From NCBI RefSeq assembly GCF_036250695.1, contig NZ_CP109427.1, positions 5,704,001-5,768,000 of the forward strand: a stretch of DNA of 64,000 nucleotides, read 5' to 3'. The stretch comes from Streptomyces sp. NBC_01497 (GTDB lineage Bacteria > Actinomycetota > Actinomycetes > Streptomycetales > Streptomycetaceae). The translations under genes and the position numbers were made by a program. This document shows positions 54,985 to 64,000 of the stretch, piece after piece. Position 1 is the stretch's first letter, and each line of letters starts with the position of its first letter. Below the pieces are notes generated by a model. That model was not told the origin of the DNA. It made no database searches and saw only the letters and a program-made list of their open reading frames with translations.

Positions 54985-57900
54985 ATGCGTACCCCGAGAC
55001 CGGTCCCCACAGGGCCCGGCAGGCTCAGACGCCTGTTGTCCGGCCCCCTGCGCGCGGCCGAGAACCGGCCCGAACACGTACAGACCGAACACGTACAGAC
55101 CGAGCACATACGGTCCGGCCGCAGCCGAGCGCACCGGTTCCTCGCAGCGACCGGTGCCCTCTCGCTCGCTCTCGTGCTGCTCCAGATACCCGCCCAGGCC
55201 GCGTCCGCCGCGCCTGTGGCCTCCTCGTCCGCCTCCGCGGCCTCCGGCCCGTCCGCCGAACGCGGCACCACGCAGTCGCTCTGCGGGAAGCCCAAGCCGG
55301 GCTTCGCCGCCTGCTTCGCCATCCGCCGCACCGACGTGCACTCCTCGCTCGGGCTCCAGCCGGGCACGGCGGGTGCCGACGAGGGACCGGCCGGGTTCTC
55401 TCCGGCCGATCTGCGTTCCGCCTACGCGCTGCCGGCCGACGGTGGAGCGGGCGCGACGATCGCGATCGTCGACGCGTACGACGACCCCACCGCGGAGTCC
55501 GACCTGGCCCTGTACCGGGCGCAGTTCGGGCTTCCCGCCTGCGACACGGAGAACGGCTGCTTCCGCAAGGCCGACGAGCGCGGCGGTGCCGCGTACCCGC
55601 AGGCGGACCCCGACTGGGCCGGTGAGATCTCCCTCGACCTCGACATGGTCTCGGCGATCGCGCCGAAGGCGCACATCCTGCTCGTCGAGGCGGACGCTCC
55701 CAGCAACGAGGACCTGGGCGCGGCGGAGAACACCGCGGTCGGCCTGGGTGCCAAGTACGTGTCCAACTCCTGGGGCGCGTACGACGACAGCGCCGGCAAC
55801 AGGGCCTTCGACGAGGCGTACTTCAACCACCCGGGTGTCGCCGTGGTGGCCAGTAGCGGCGATTCCGGGTACGGAGTGAGCTGGCCCGCCTCGTCCCCGT
55901 ACGTCACGGCCGTGGGCGGCACCTCGCTCGCCCGGGACAGCGGCACCTCCCGCGGCTGGTCCGAGTCGGTGTGGAACTCGGTGAACTCGGTCGGGATCTG
56001 GGGCGCGCCGGGCTCGGGCTGCTCCGTCGCCGAGCCGAAGCCGGCCTTCCAGAACGACGCGGACTGCGCCGGGCGTTCGGTGGCCGACGTCAGCGCCGTC
56101 GCCGACCCGGCCACCGGTGTGGCCGTCTACGACTCGTACACGGGCGGCGGCTGGAACGTCTTCGGCGGCACCAGCGCCGCGTCGCCGATCATCGCCGGTG
56201 TCTACGCCCTGGCGGCGTCCCCGGTCGCGACCACCTATCCGCAGTCGTACCCGTACCTGACGCCGAGCGCGCTCAACGACGTGACCAAGGGCGACAACGC
56301 CAGTTGCGCGAACGTGGGGCAGTGCGGTTACGGCACCACGCCCGACTGCACGCCCCGCTACGAGTGCGCGGCGGGCGTCGGCTACGACGGGCCCACCGGA
56401 CTCGGCACGCCGAACGGCACCGCGGGCTTCAAGCCGGGACCGCACGCCACGGTCGACGGCACGGTGACGGACTCCGCCACCGGCGCCCCGGTGGCCGGAG
56501 CGACCGTGGCCCTGGGCGGTTTCCAGGCCACCACCGACGCCGGAGGGCACTGGACGATCGCCGCGCAGGTCGGTTCCTACCCGCTGTCGGTCAGCGCGTT
56601 CGGTTACGCGGACGCCGACCTCGGCACCCTGGACCTCGCCGACGGCGACACGGTGACGAAGGACGCGGCGCTCACCGCCGTACCCACCAGGACCATCTCC
56701 GGGACCGTTCGCGACGGCGGCGGCCACGGCTGGGGCCTGTACGCGGAGATCACCCTCGACGGCGTGCCCGGAACGGTCTTCACCGACCCGAAGAGCGGTG
56801 CCTACGCGGTCAAGGTCCCCGCTGACCACACCTACACGCTGCACGCCACCGCGCTCTACCCGGGCTACCGCACGGCCGACGCGACCGTGGCCGTCACCGG
56901 TGCGTCCGGGGAGGCCGACTTCGCCCTGCCGCTCGACACCACCGCCACCCTCGCTCCCGGCTACGCGATCACGTACCACGGCGGCGGGCTCCAGTCCTTC
57001 GACACCTCCTCGGCGCCGGGCGGCTGGACGGTCAAGAACAACACGGACGCCGGCGGCTTCGCCTTCGACGACCCGCTGAACCGCGGCAACCAGACCGGCG
57101 GCGGCGGACGCTTCGCCATCGTCGACGACTACGCCCTCGGCTGGGGCCCGACCGACACGGAACTGATCAGCCCCGCCTACGACTTCAGCAAGGAGAAGAC
57201 CCCGGAGCTGGACTTCGACACGTCGCTTCCCGCGGCCCTGCGGCTCGACGACCCGACCGCGGACGTCGACGTGAGCACCGACGGCGGCGCCACCTGGAAG
57301 ACGGTGTGGCACCACACCGACGTCGTGAGCGGGCCCTCGCACGAGGTCGTGCCGCTGACCGCCTACGCGGGCGAGTCCGACGTCACGGTCCGCTTCCACT
57401 TCTCCGGCAGCCTGACCGGCTACTGGGAAATCGACAACGTTGCCATCGGTACGCGCGCCCTGGCCACCGTGCCGGGCGGTCTGCTGGTCGGCCAGGTCGG
57501 CGACGCCAACACCGGCAAGGGCGTCACGGGAGCGACCGTCCGCAGCACCACCGCGCCGGCGGACACCGGGCGAAGCGTCGCCTCGCCCGGCGACCCCGCG
57601 ACCGGCGACGGCTTCTACTGGGCCTTCTCCAGCGCCACCGGCAAGCGTGCCTTCACGGCCGACCTCGCGGGCTTCGGCTACCCGGCCGTCAGTCAGAAGG
57701 TGAACGTCAAGGCCGACACCGTCACCAGCGCCGACTTCGCACTCCATCCCGCCTCGCTGCGGGTGAACGAGAGCGCGGTCGGCGCCGACGTGGCCTGGGG
57801 CGACAGCAAGACCGTGTCCGTCACGGTCGAGAACACCGGAGGCTCACCGGCCCACCTCGCGCTCGGCGAGCAGGCGGTCGGTACGGCCGGCACTCCACTG

Positions 57901-59385
57901 GCACCAGTGACCGCGGCTCCCGAGCGGCACGCCGCCACCACGCTGACCCCGACGACCGCCCCCGAACCGGGCAGGGCCGCGAACGTACCGCGCGCGGGCG
58001 GCTCCGCCGAGCCCTCCGGCGACGGCGACGGCGGCAGTGCCTGGCAGCCGGCCGCGGACCTGCCGGGCGCCGGCTACGGCGGGATCGCCGCCGTCGTGAA
58101 CGGTGTGCTCTACGCGGGACTCGGCGAGCAGCCGGGCGGGCAGTGGTCCAACTCGCTCTACTCCTACGACGCGTCGTCCGCGTCCTGGACGAAGCTCGCC
58201 GACGCCACCACCCGGCGGCTGAACCCCGCCTACGGCGTCATCCGCGGCAAGCTGTACGTCACAGGAGGCAAGGACGCGGCCGGTCAGCCGATAGCCGGCG
58301 GCGAGGTCTACGACCCGGCCACCGGCGCCTGGTCCCAGATCGCCGACCAGCCCACCGCATACGGCGAGTCGGGGTCGGCCGTGGTCGGCGACAAGCTCTA
58401 CGTCGTCGGCGGCTGCGACGTCCTGAACTGCGGTACGACGGACGTCCAGGTCTACGACCCGGCGACGGACAGCTGGTCGGCCGGGGCGCCGTATCCGCGT
58501 CCGGTCTCCTACTCGTCGTGTGCCACCACGGACGGCGTGCTCTACTGCGCCGGCGGAGCCGACGAGCCGAGTGGTGTCCAGCCCACCGACACCGCCTCCG
58601 GCTACGCGCTCGACGCGGCGGCCGGGAAGTGGAAGCCGATCGCCGACGCGCCGGCCGACTTCTGGGGAGCTGCCACCACCGCCGCCGACGGGCAGCTGCT
58701 CGTCGCGGGCGGCGACCAGCTCAGCGCGCAGGCCATCACCAACCAGGCGTTCTCCTACGACCCGGCGCGCGACGCGTGGTCGGTACTGCCGAACCTGGCG
58801 GCACCGGTGCTCGGCGCCGCCGCCGCACCGGGCTGGTACGTGATCGGAGGAGAGGACGAACTCCTCGCGCCGCAGAGCGCGGTGAGCCGGCTCCCGGGCT
58901 ACGACCAGCCGCACGCCGACGTGCCGTGGCTGTCGGAGAAGGCGTCCTCGCTCACGGTGGGCGCGGGCAGGTCGGTCACGGTGAAGCTGACACTCGACGC
59001 CACCGGCATGGGGTCGGCCGATCTCGGTGAGCACCAGGCCCGGTTGGTGATCGACAGCGACATCCCGTACGGCTCGGTCAGCGAACCCGTCTCCCTGTCG
59101 GTGACGGCCCCGGCGGGCTGGGGACTCCTGACCGGCACCGTCAGCGGCAAGGACGCGGCGGGCTCCGTCGCGCCGCTGCCCGGCGCCGTCGTCCAGATCG
59201 ACACGAAGAACGGCGACTTCACGCTCGGCACGGACCCGGACGGCCGCTACCAGCTGTGGCTGCCCGCCAAGGACAACCCGCTGACGGTGATCGCCGCCGC
59301 CGACGGCTACCAGCCCGACACCCGGAAGGTGAAGATCATCAAAAACGGCACGACAGGCGCGGACTTCACCCTGGCGAAGAGGTAG
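54985..59385 (+). CDS. secreted sedolisin-type (S53) protease with kelch repeats
   Basis: A 1466-residue exported protein. A long signal region (hydrophobic core about 52-68, likely cut after AQA near residue 73) precedes the S53 catalytic domain: Glu214 and Asp218 in EISLDLD, the oxyanion Asp293 in SSGDSG, and Ser397 in GGTSAASP. Two carboxypeptidase-regulatory-like beta domains follow (about 490-570 and 570-650), then a jelly-roll-like region, another CarboxypepD_reg unit (about 830-930), kelch-type repeats (about 1020-1300, e.g. LYVTGGKDAAGQPIAGGEVYDPATGAWSQ) and a last beta domain. Unlike classical sedolisins no N-terminal propeptide of normal size is seen. GGAG lies 6 bases before ATG 54985. 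A terminator follows. Confidence 0.9.
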   Translation: MRTPRPVPTGPGRLRRLLSGPLRAAENRPEHVQTEHVQTEHIRSGRSRAHRFLAATGALSLALVLLQIPAQAASAAPVASSSASAASGPSAERGTTQSLCGKPKPGFAACFAIRRTDVHSSLGLQPGTAGADEGPAGFSPADLRSAYALPADGGAGATIAIVDAYDDPTAESDLALYRAQFGLPACDTENGCFRKADERGGAAYPQADPDWAGEISLDLDMVSAIAPKAHILLVEADAPSNEDLGAAENTAVGLGAKYVSNSWGAYDDSAGNRAFDEAYFNHPGVAVVASSGDSGYGVSWPASSPYVTAVGGTSLARDSGTSRGWSESVWNSVNSVGIWGAPGSGCSVAEPKPAFQNDADCAGRSVADVSAVADPATGVAVYDSYTGGGWNVFGGTSAASPIIAGVYALAASPVATTYPQSYPYLTPSALNDVTKGDNASCANVGQCGYGTTPDCTPRYECAAGVGYDGPTGLGTPNGTAGFKPGPHATVDGTVTDSATGAPVAGATVALGGFQATTDAGGHWTIAAQVGSYPLSVSAFGYADADLGTLDLADGDTVTKDAALTAVPTRTISGTVRDGGGHGWGLYAEITLDGVPGTVFTDPKSGAYAVKVPADHTYTLHATALYPGYRTADATVAVTGASGEADFALPLDTTATLAPGYAITYHGGGLQSFDTSSAPGGWTVKNNTDAGGFAFDDPLNRGNQTGGGGRFAIVDDYALGWGPTDTELISPAYDFSKEKTPELDFDTSLPAALRLDDPTADVDVSTDGGATWKTVWHHTDVVSGPSHEVVPLTAYAGESDVTVRFHFSGSLTGYWEIDNVAIGTRALATVPGGLLVGQVGDANTGKGVTGATVRSTTAPADTGRSVASPGDPATGDGFYWAFSSATGKRAFTADLAGFGYPAVSQKVNVKADTVTSADFALHPASLRVNESAVGADVAWGDSKTVSVTVENTGGSPAHLALGEQAVGTAGTPLAPVTAAPERHAATTLTPTTAPEPGRAANVPRAGGSAEPSGDGDGGSAWQPAADLPGAGYGGIAAVVNGVLYAGLGEQPGGQWSNSLYSYDASSASWTKLADATTRRLNPAYGVIRGKLYVTGGKDAAGQPIAGGEVYDPATGAWSQIADQPTAYGESGSAVVGDKLYVVGGCDVLNCGTTDVQVYDPATDSWSAGAPYPRPVSYSSCATTDGVLYCAGGADEPSGVQPTDTASGYALDAAAGKWKPIADAPADFWGAATTAADGQLLVAGGDQLSAQAITNQAFSYDPARDAWSVLPNLAAPVLGAAAAPGWYVIGGEDELLAPQSAVSRLPGYDQPHADVPWLSEKASSLTVGAGRSVTVKLTLDATGMGSADLGEHQARLVIDSDIPYGSVSEPVSLSVTAPAGWGLLTGTVSGKDAAGSVAPLPGAVVQIDTKNGDFTLGTDPDGRYQLWLPAKDNPLTVIAAADGYQPDTRKVKIIKNGTTGADFTLAKR
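55071..55115. repeat. 15-base in-frame repeat in the sedolisin leader region
   Basis: CGAACACGTACAGAC occurs twice in tandem at 55071 and 55086, then a diverged third copy, encoding EHVQT-EHVQT-EHIRS before the signal sequence. Confidence 0.9.
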
Positions 59386-59393
59386 GAGCCCGG

Positions 59394-59433
59394 CCGGGGC
59401 CGGCCGCCGCCGACGAGCGGCGTCCGGCCCCGG
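59394..59433 (+). terminator. terminator after the sedolisin gene
   Basis: CCGGGGCCGG and CCGGCCCCGG pair perfectly, with an inner CGCCGC/GCGGCG stem; 9 bases past the stop. Confidence 0.75.
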
Positions 59434-59543
59434 CGCGGACCGGCACGCCCGGTTCCCGCCCGTACCCACGCGGACCGGCGGCACGCGCGTACGCCCCGGC
59501 TCAACGCCGTCCCTCGAACCCCGCCTGCCTGCGCGGCGGTCCG

Positions 59544-59624
59544 GCCGCCGCCGGAACCGGGGGCGACCGGGCCGCCGCCGGAACCGGGGGCGACCGCGCC
59601 GCCGCCGGGACCTGGGGCGACCGC
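59544..59624. repeat. 27-base tandem repeat, three units
   Basis: Units starting GCCGCCGCCGGAACCGGGGG at 59544 and 59571, with a variant at 59598, offset 27. They fill most of the 312-base gap between the sedolisin gene and the deaminase-like gene. Non-coding. Confidence 0.85.
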
Positions 59625-59697
59625 GCTGCCGCCGCGCCCGCCGTCCGGATCGCCCCGCGCACATCCGGCGCCGGACCCGCTCCCTATGCTCGGGCCC

Positions 59698-60072
59698 ATG
59701 ACACAGAGCACCGGACCAGGTCAGGAAGCCGTCGCCCTCGATCCCGAGGACCGCAAGATCGTCACGCTGGCGCGCAGCGCCCGCGCCCGCAACGGTGTGC
59801 CCGAGGGCGCGGCCGTCCGCGACGAGACCGGCCGTACGTACGTCGCCGGCACGGTCGCTCTCGACTCGCTGCGGCTGAGCGCCCTGCGTACGGCCGTCGC
59901 GATGGCCGTGGCGAGCGGCGCGACCTCGCTGGAGGCGGCGGCCGTGGTCTCGGCGGCGGACGCCCTCGCCGACGAGGACCGCGCGGCCGTCCGTGACCTC
60001 GGTGGCGCCGCGACGCCGGTGTTCCTCGCGGGCCCCGACGGCACCGTCCGCTCGTCGGTCACGGCGGGCTGA
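59698..60072 (+). CDS. cytidine deaminase-like protein lacking zinc ligands
   Basis: A 124-residue protein aligned by eye to cytidine deaminases: ARARNGVPEGAAVRDETGRTYVAGTVALDSLRLSALRTAVAMAVASGA corresponds to the SxxPVGAAVRTxDGxxFxGxNVExASxxxxxCAERxAI segment. At the catalytic CAE position it has SAL, and the second zinc motif PCGxCRQ is absent, so deamination is unlikely. TATGCT lies 7 bases before ATG 59698, implying a leaderless mRNA. It sits 59 bases before era, a place where active cdd is common, and is probably a retained non-catalytic relative. Confidence 0.75.
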   Translation: MTQSTGPGQEAVALDPEDRKIVTLARSARARNGVPEGAAVRDETGRTYVAGTVALDSLRLSALRTAVAMAVASGATSLEAAAVVSAADALADEDRAAVRDLGGAATPVFLAGPDGTVRSSVTAG

Positions 60073-60131
60073 GCCCCGCTGACACGGCAGGGTGGTCGGC
60101 GAAGGGGCGGCGATCGGGGACAATGGCCCGC

Positions 60132-61082
60132 ATGAGCGTCATCACCCCACGGTCCGAGACGGCCGAAGCACCCCACAAGGCGGGCTTCGCCTGCTTCGTC
60201 GGCCGCCCCAACGCGGGCAAGTCCACTCTCACGAACGCTCTGGTGGGCCAGAAGGTGGCGATCACCTCCAACCGCCCGCAGACCACCCGTCACTCGGTCC
60301 GCGGCATCGTCCACCGCCCCGAGGCACAGCTGATCCTGGTGGACACGCCGGGCCTGCACAAGCCGCGCACTCTGCTGGGTGAGCGCCTCAACGACATCGT
60401 GCGCGCCACCTGGGCCGAGGTCGACGTGATCGGTTTCTGTCTGCCCGCCGACCAGAAGCTCGGCCCCGGCGACCGGTTCATCGCCAAGGAACTGGCCGGG
60501 ATCAAGAGGACGCCCAAGGTCGCGGTCGTCACGAAGACCGACCTGGTGGACTCGAAGACGCTCGCCGAGCAGCTGATCGCCATCGACCAGCTTTCCGTGG
60601 AGCTCGGCTTCACCTGGGCGGAGATCGTGCCGGTGTCCGCGGTGGCGGACCAGCAGGTGGGCCTGCTGGCGGATCTGCTCGTACCGCTGATGCCGGACAG
60701 CCCGCCGCTCTACCCCGAGGGCGACCTCACCGACGAGCCGGAGCTGGTCATGGTCGCGGAGCTGATCCGCGAGGCCGCGCTCGAAGGCGTACGGGACGAG
60801 CTGCCGCACTCGATCGCCGTGGTGGTCGAGGAGATGCTGCCGCGCACCGACCGTCCCGCGGACCGGCCGCTGGTGGACATCCACGCCAACGTGTACATCG
60901 AGCGGCCCAGCCAGAAGGGGATCATCATCGGCCCCAAGGGCAGCCGGCTCAAGGAGGTCGGGACGAAGTCCCGCAAGCACATCGAGGCGCTGCTCGGCAC
61001 GCCGGTCTTCCTGGACCTGCACGTGAAGGTCGCGAAGGACTGGCAGCGCGACCCCAAGCAGCTGCGCAAGCTCGGATTCTGA
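60132..61082 (+). CDS. era: GTPase Era
   Basis: 16S rRNA-binding GTPase for 30S assembly, 316 residues. G1 is GRPNAGKST near residue 24, followed by TTRHSVRG (switch I), VDTPGLHKP (G3) and TKTDLVD (G4), then a C-terminal KH domain (QKGIIIGPKGSRLKEVGTKSRKHIEALLG). ATG 60132 lies 7 bases after GACAAT and gives the family-like start; ATG 60123 would add three residues. Four 8-base CCCGCACA repeats follow the stop. Confidence 0.96.
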   Translation: MSVITPRSETAEAPHKAGFACFVGRPNAGKSTLTNALVGQKVAITSNRPQTTRHSVRGIVHRPEAQLILVDTPGLHKPRTLLGERLNDIVRATWAEVDVIGFCLPADQKLGPGDRFIAKELAGIKRTPKVAVVTKTDLVDSKTLAEQLIAIDQLSVELGFTWAEIVPVSAVADQQVGLLADLLVPLMPDSPPLYPEGDLTDEPELVMVAELIREAALEGVRDELPHSIAVVVEEMLPRTDRPADRPLVDIHANVYIERPSQKGIIIGPKGSRLKEVGTKSRKHIEALLGTPVFLDLHVKVAKDWQRDPKQLRKLGF

Positions 61083-61114
61083 CCCGCACACCCGCACACC
61101 CGCACACCCGCACA
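61083..61114. repeat. 8-base tandem repeat after era
   Basis: CCCGCACA four times in direct succession, beginning right after the era stop. Confidence 0.95.
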
Positions 61115-61430
61115 CCCGCGGACTTGGCCGCCCGTTCGGGGCGTCCCGTCCGTACGGGAAGCAGCTACGCCGTATACCCGGCCGTGTCCGGCCCGTACGG
61201 GGCCGGGCCGGTGTCGCACGCGTCCGCGGCGGGTCCCGCCCGCGGGCGCCGTGGTGTGTCCCGGCGGGGCGCCGCGATCCCCCGCCGAAGTGGTCCGCGT
61301 CACACCGCCGCTGACGTGGGCAGCCGCCGCCCGTGACCCGTATCACGCCGTGCTCCCGGGCGCCCCGCGCGCGTTCCGGCCGCCGGGTCCCGCATGCTGA
61401 TACGGGACTCTTGCCGTCGGGGCAGGTGGG
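61115..61430. other. gap between era and the leuA leader
   Basis: About 315 bases of GC-rich spacer without a credible gene. TTGCCG (61411-61416) and TACAGT (61432-61437), about 15 apart, are the best promoter candidate for the leuA leader transcript. Confidence 0.5.
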
Positions 61431-61446
61431 ATACAGTTCCGACATC

Positions 61447-61475
61447 ATGCGTTACGGGCTGCTTCTCCTTAGCTG

Positions 61476-61500
<25 letters not shown>
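61447..61500 (+). CDS. leuA leader peptide (MRYGLLLLSCRGEGLLS)
   Basis: Seventeen codons containing four consecutive Leu codons and then two more, 127 bases before leuA. TACAGT lies 9 bases upstream. It matches the leader peptide known upstream of leuA in Streptomyces and relatives. Confidence 0.9.
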
Positions 61501-63373
<1,873 letters not shown>

Positions 63374-63376
<3 letters not shown>

Positions 63377-63427
63377 TCACGCCGACGGCGGGTGATCACC
63401 CGTGGTGACATCGCCTGGGGTGATCAC
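63374..63427. repeat. three TGATCAC motifs at the leuA 3' end
   Basis: TGATCAC occurs at 63374, 63393 and 63421; the middle one is the centre of the perfect palindrome GGGTGATCACCC. Spacing 19 and 28. The purpose is unknown. Confidence 0.6.
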
Positions 63428-63467
63428 AGTATGACTTTCCGTGCACAGCCTCTGACCTGAGGGTTTT

Positions 63468-63505
63468 CCGAACCCCGCCCATCGGCTCCGGTGGGCGGGG
63501 TTCGG
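63468..63505. terminator. leuA terminator
   Basis: CCGAACCCCGCCCA and TGGGCGGGGTTCGG form a perfect 14-base-pair stem around a 10-base loop. Confidence 0.9.
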
Positions 63506-63607
63506 CCATGTCTGGTGAACTGGTTACGGGGTACTGACGTAGTTACGGGGATGTGGCTAACATCACGTCCACGGCGACGATGCCGAACCGTTATGGAGGT
63601 GCGCGAC

Positions 63608-64000
63608 GTGCTGCGAGCTGAAGGAATCAGCGGCCGGAAAGTGCGCCTCTGCGGCATGCACACTTCGTGGAGCACCGTGGGGGACGGCGAGTTCTTCTGC
63701 CCCGACTGCGGAGGCGACCGCAACTACCGCCGCCGTACGGGCCGTCGGCGCTTCACCTTCCTCGGCGTCCCGTTGATGGCGCGTGGCAGCGCGGGACCCG
63801 TCGTGGAATGCGGCGCCTGCCGCACCCACTTCGGCCTGGACGTCCTCGACCACCCGACCACGGCACGGTTCTCCGCGATGCTGCGGGACGCCGTCCACAC
63901 CGTGACGCTCGCGGTCCTGGCGGCGGGGGGCACCGCGTCGCGCACGGTCCGGGAGACCGCTGTGATCACGGTCAGGGCGGCAGGCTTCGATGACTGCACC
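63608..64000 (+). CDS. TerB-like zinc-ribbon protein (3' end outside the window)
   Basis: An open frame runs from GTG 63608 to the window edge (131 codons, no stop), so ORF callers requiring a stop miss it. GGAGG lies 7 bases upstream. It has cysteine motifs CGMHT, CPDCGGD and CGACRTH (a zinc ribbon) and then FGLDVLDHPTTARFSAMLRDAVHTVTLAVLAAGG, which resembles the start of a TerB-type helical domain in Streptomyces proteins of this layout. Tellurite-resistance naming is by family only. Confidence 0.75.
   Translation, partial: MLRAEGISGRKVRLCGMHTSWSTVGDGEFFCPDCGGDRNYRRRTGRRRFTFLGVPLMARGSAGPVVECGACRTHFGLDVLDHPTTARFSAMLRDAVHTVTLAVLAAGGTASRTVRETAVITVRAAGFDDCT

Noticed and set aside
54916..57747. 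943-codon antisense frame over the sedolisin gene, and similar long antisense frames at 31327-34464 and 27134-29086
   Set aside because: High GC suppresses stop codons opposite real genes; the compositions are valine/arginine-heavy and featureless.

Overview
The window is very GC-rich, codes densely on both strands, uses many GTG starts and many overlapping stop/start codons. Gene content and order (proA, nadD-LCP-rsfS, leuS, comEA/comEC, holA, rpsT/lepA, hrcA-dnaJ, phoH-ybeY-CNNM, era, leuA) are those of a Streptomyces chromosomal core block. I recognise this from knowledge of the genus; no search was run.

Layout. 1-9.6 kb: the 3' part of proA, two paralogous membrane proteins, an M48 protease, two tiny membrane proteins, then nadD, an LCP-family protein, rsfS and a histidine phosphatase. 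9.7-13.5 kb: two identical tRNA-Ala(GGC) genes bracket a divergent XRE regulator / MFS exporter pair (the exporter is frameshifted) and two small zinc-ribbon genes. 13.5-24.6 kb: leuS behind a Leu-rich leader peptide and terminator, a coiled-coil membrane protein, degV, comEA-comEC, a YceI protein. 24.6-31.2 kb: holA and rpsT converge on about 950 bases of repeats; then lepA and a fadD-like ligase. 31.6-37.6 kb: a three-module SpoIIE phosphatase, hemW, a DUF3097 protein, a metallo-beta-lactamase-fold hydrolase. 37.8-48.5 kb: CIRCE-hrcA-dnaJ, a nitronate monooxygenase-rsmE pair, HIT-rnz, a PfkB kinase, and the tightly coupled phoH-ybeY-CNNM/CBS-YjbR string.

48.5-59.7 kb is an accessory block: a probable type VII-secreted polymorphic toxin with its immunity gene, a methyltransferase and a PobA-type hydroxylase, an XRE regulator with two tandem DUF397 genes, two small Cys-containing ORFs, and a large secreted sedolisin with kelch repeats. 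Core content resumes with a cytidine-deaminase-like protein lacking zinc ligands, era, the leuA leader (LEU element), leuA, and a TerB-like gene cut by the window edge.

Themes. Leucine supply is sensed twice: leader peptides with runs of Leu codons precede both leuS and leuA. Heat-shock control (CIRCE/HrcA) governs hrcA-dnaJ. Many genes have a -10-like hexamer only 6-8 bases before the start codon, implying leaderless mRNAs. Intergenic regions carry many recent tandem duplications, including a copied dnaJ 3' end and a duplicated DUF397 gene. The most system-like novelty is the toxin/immunity pair at 48774-50529.
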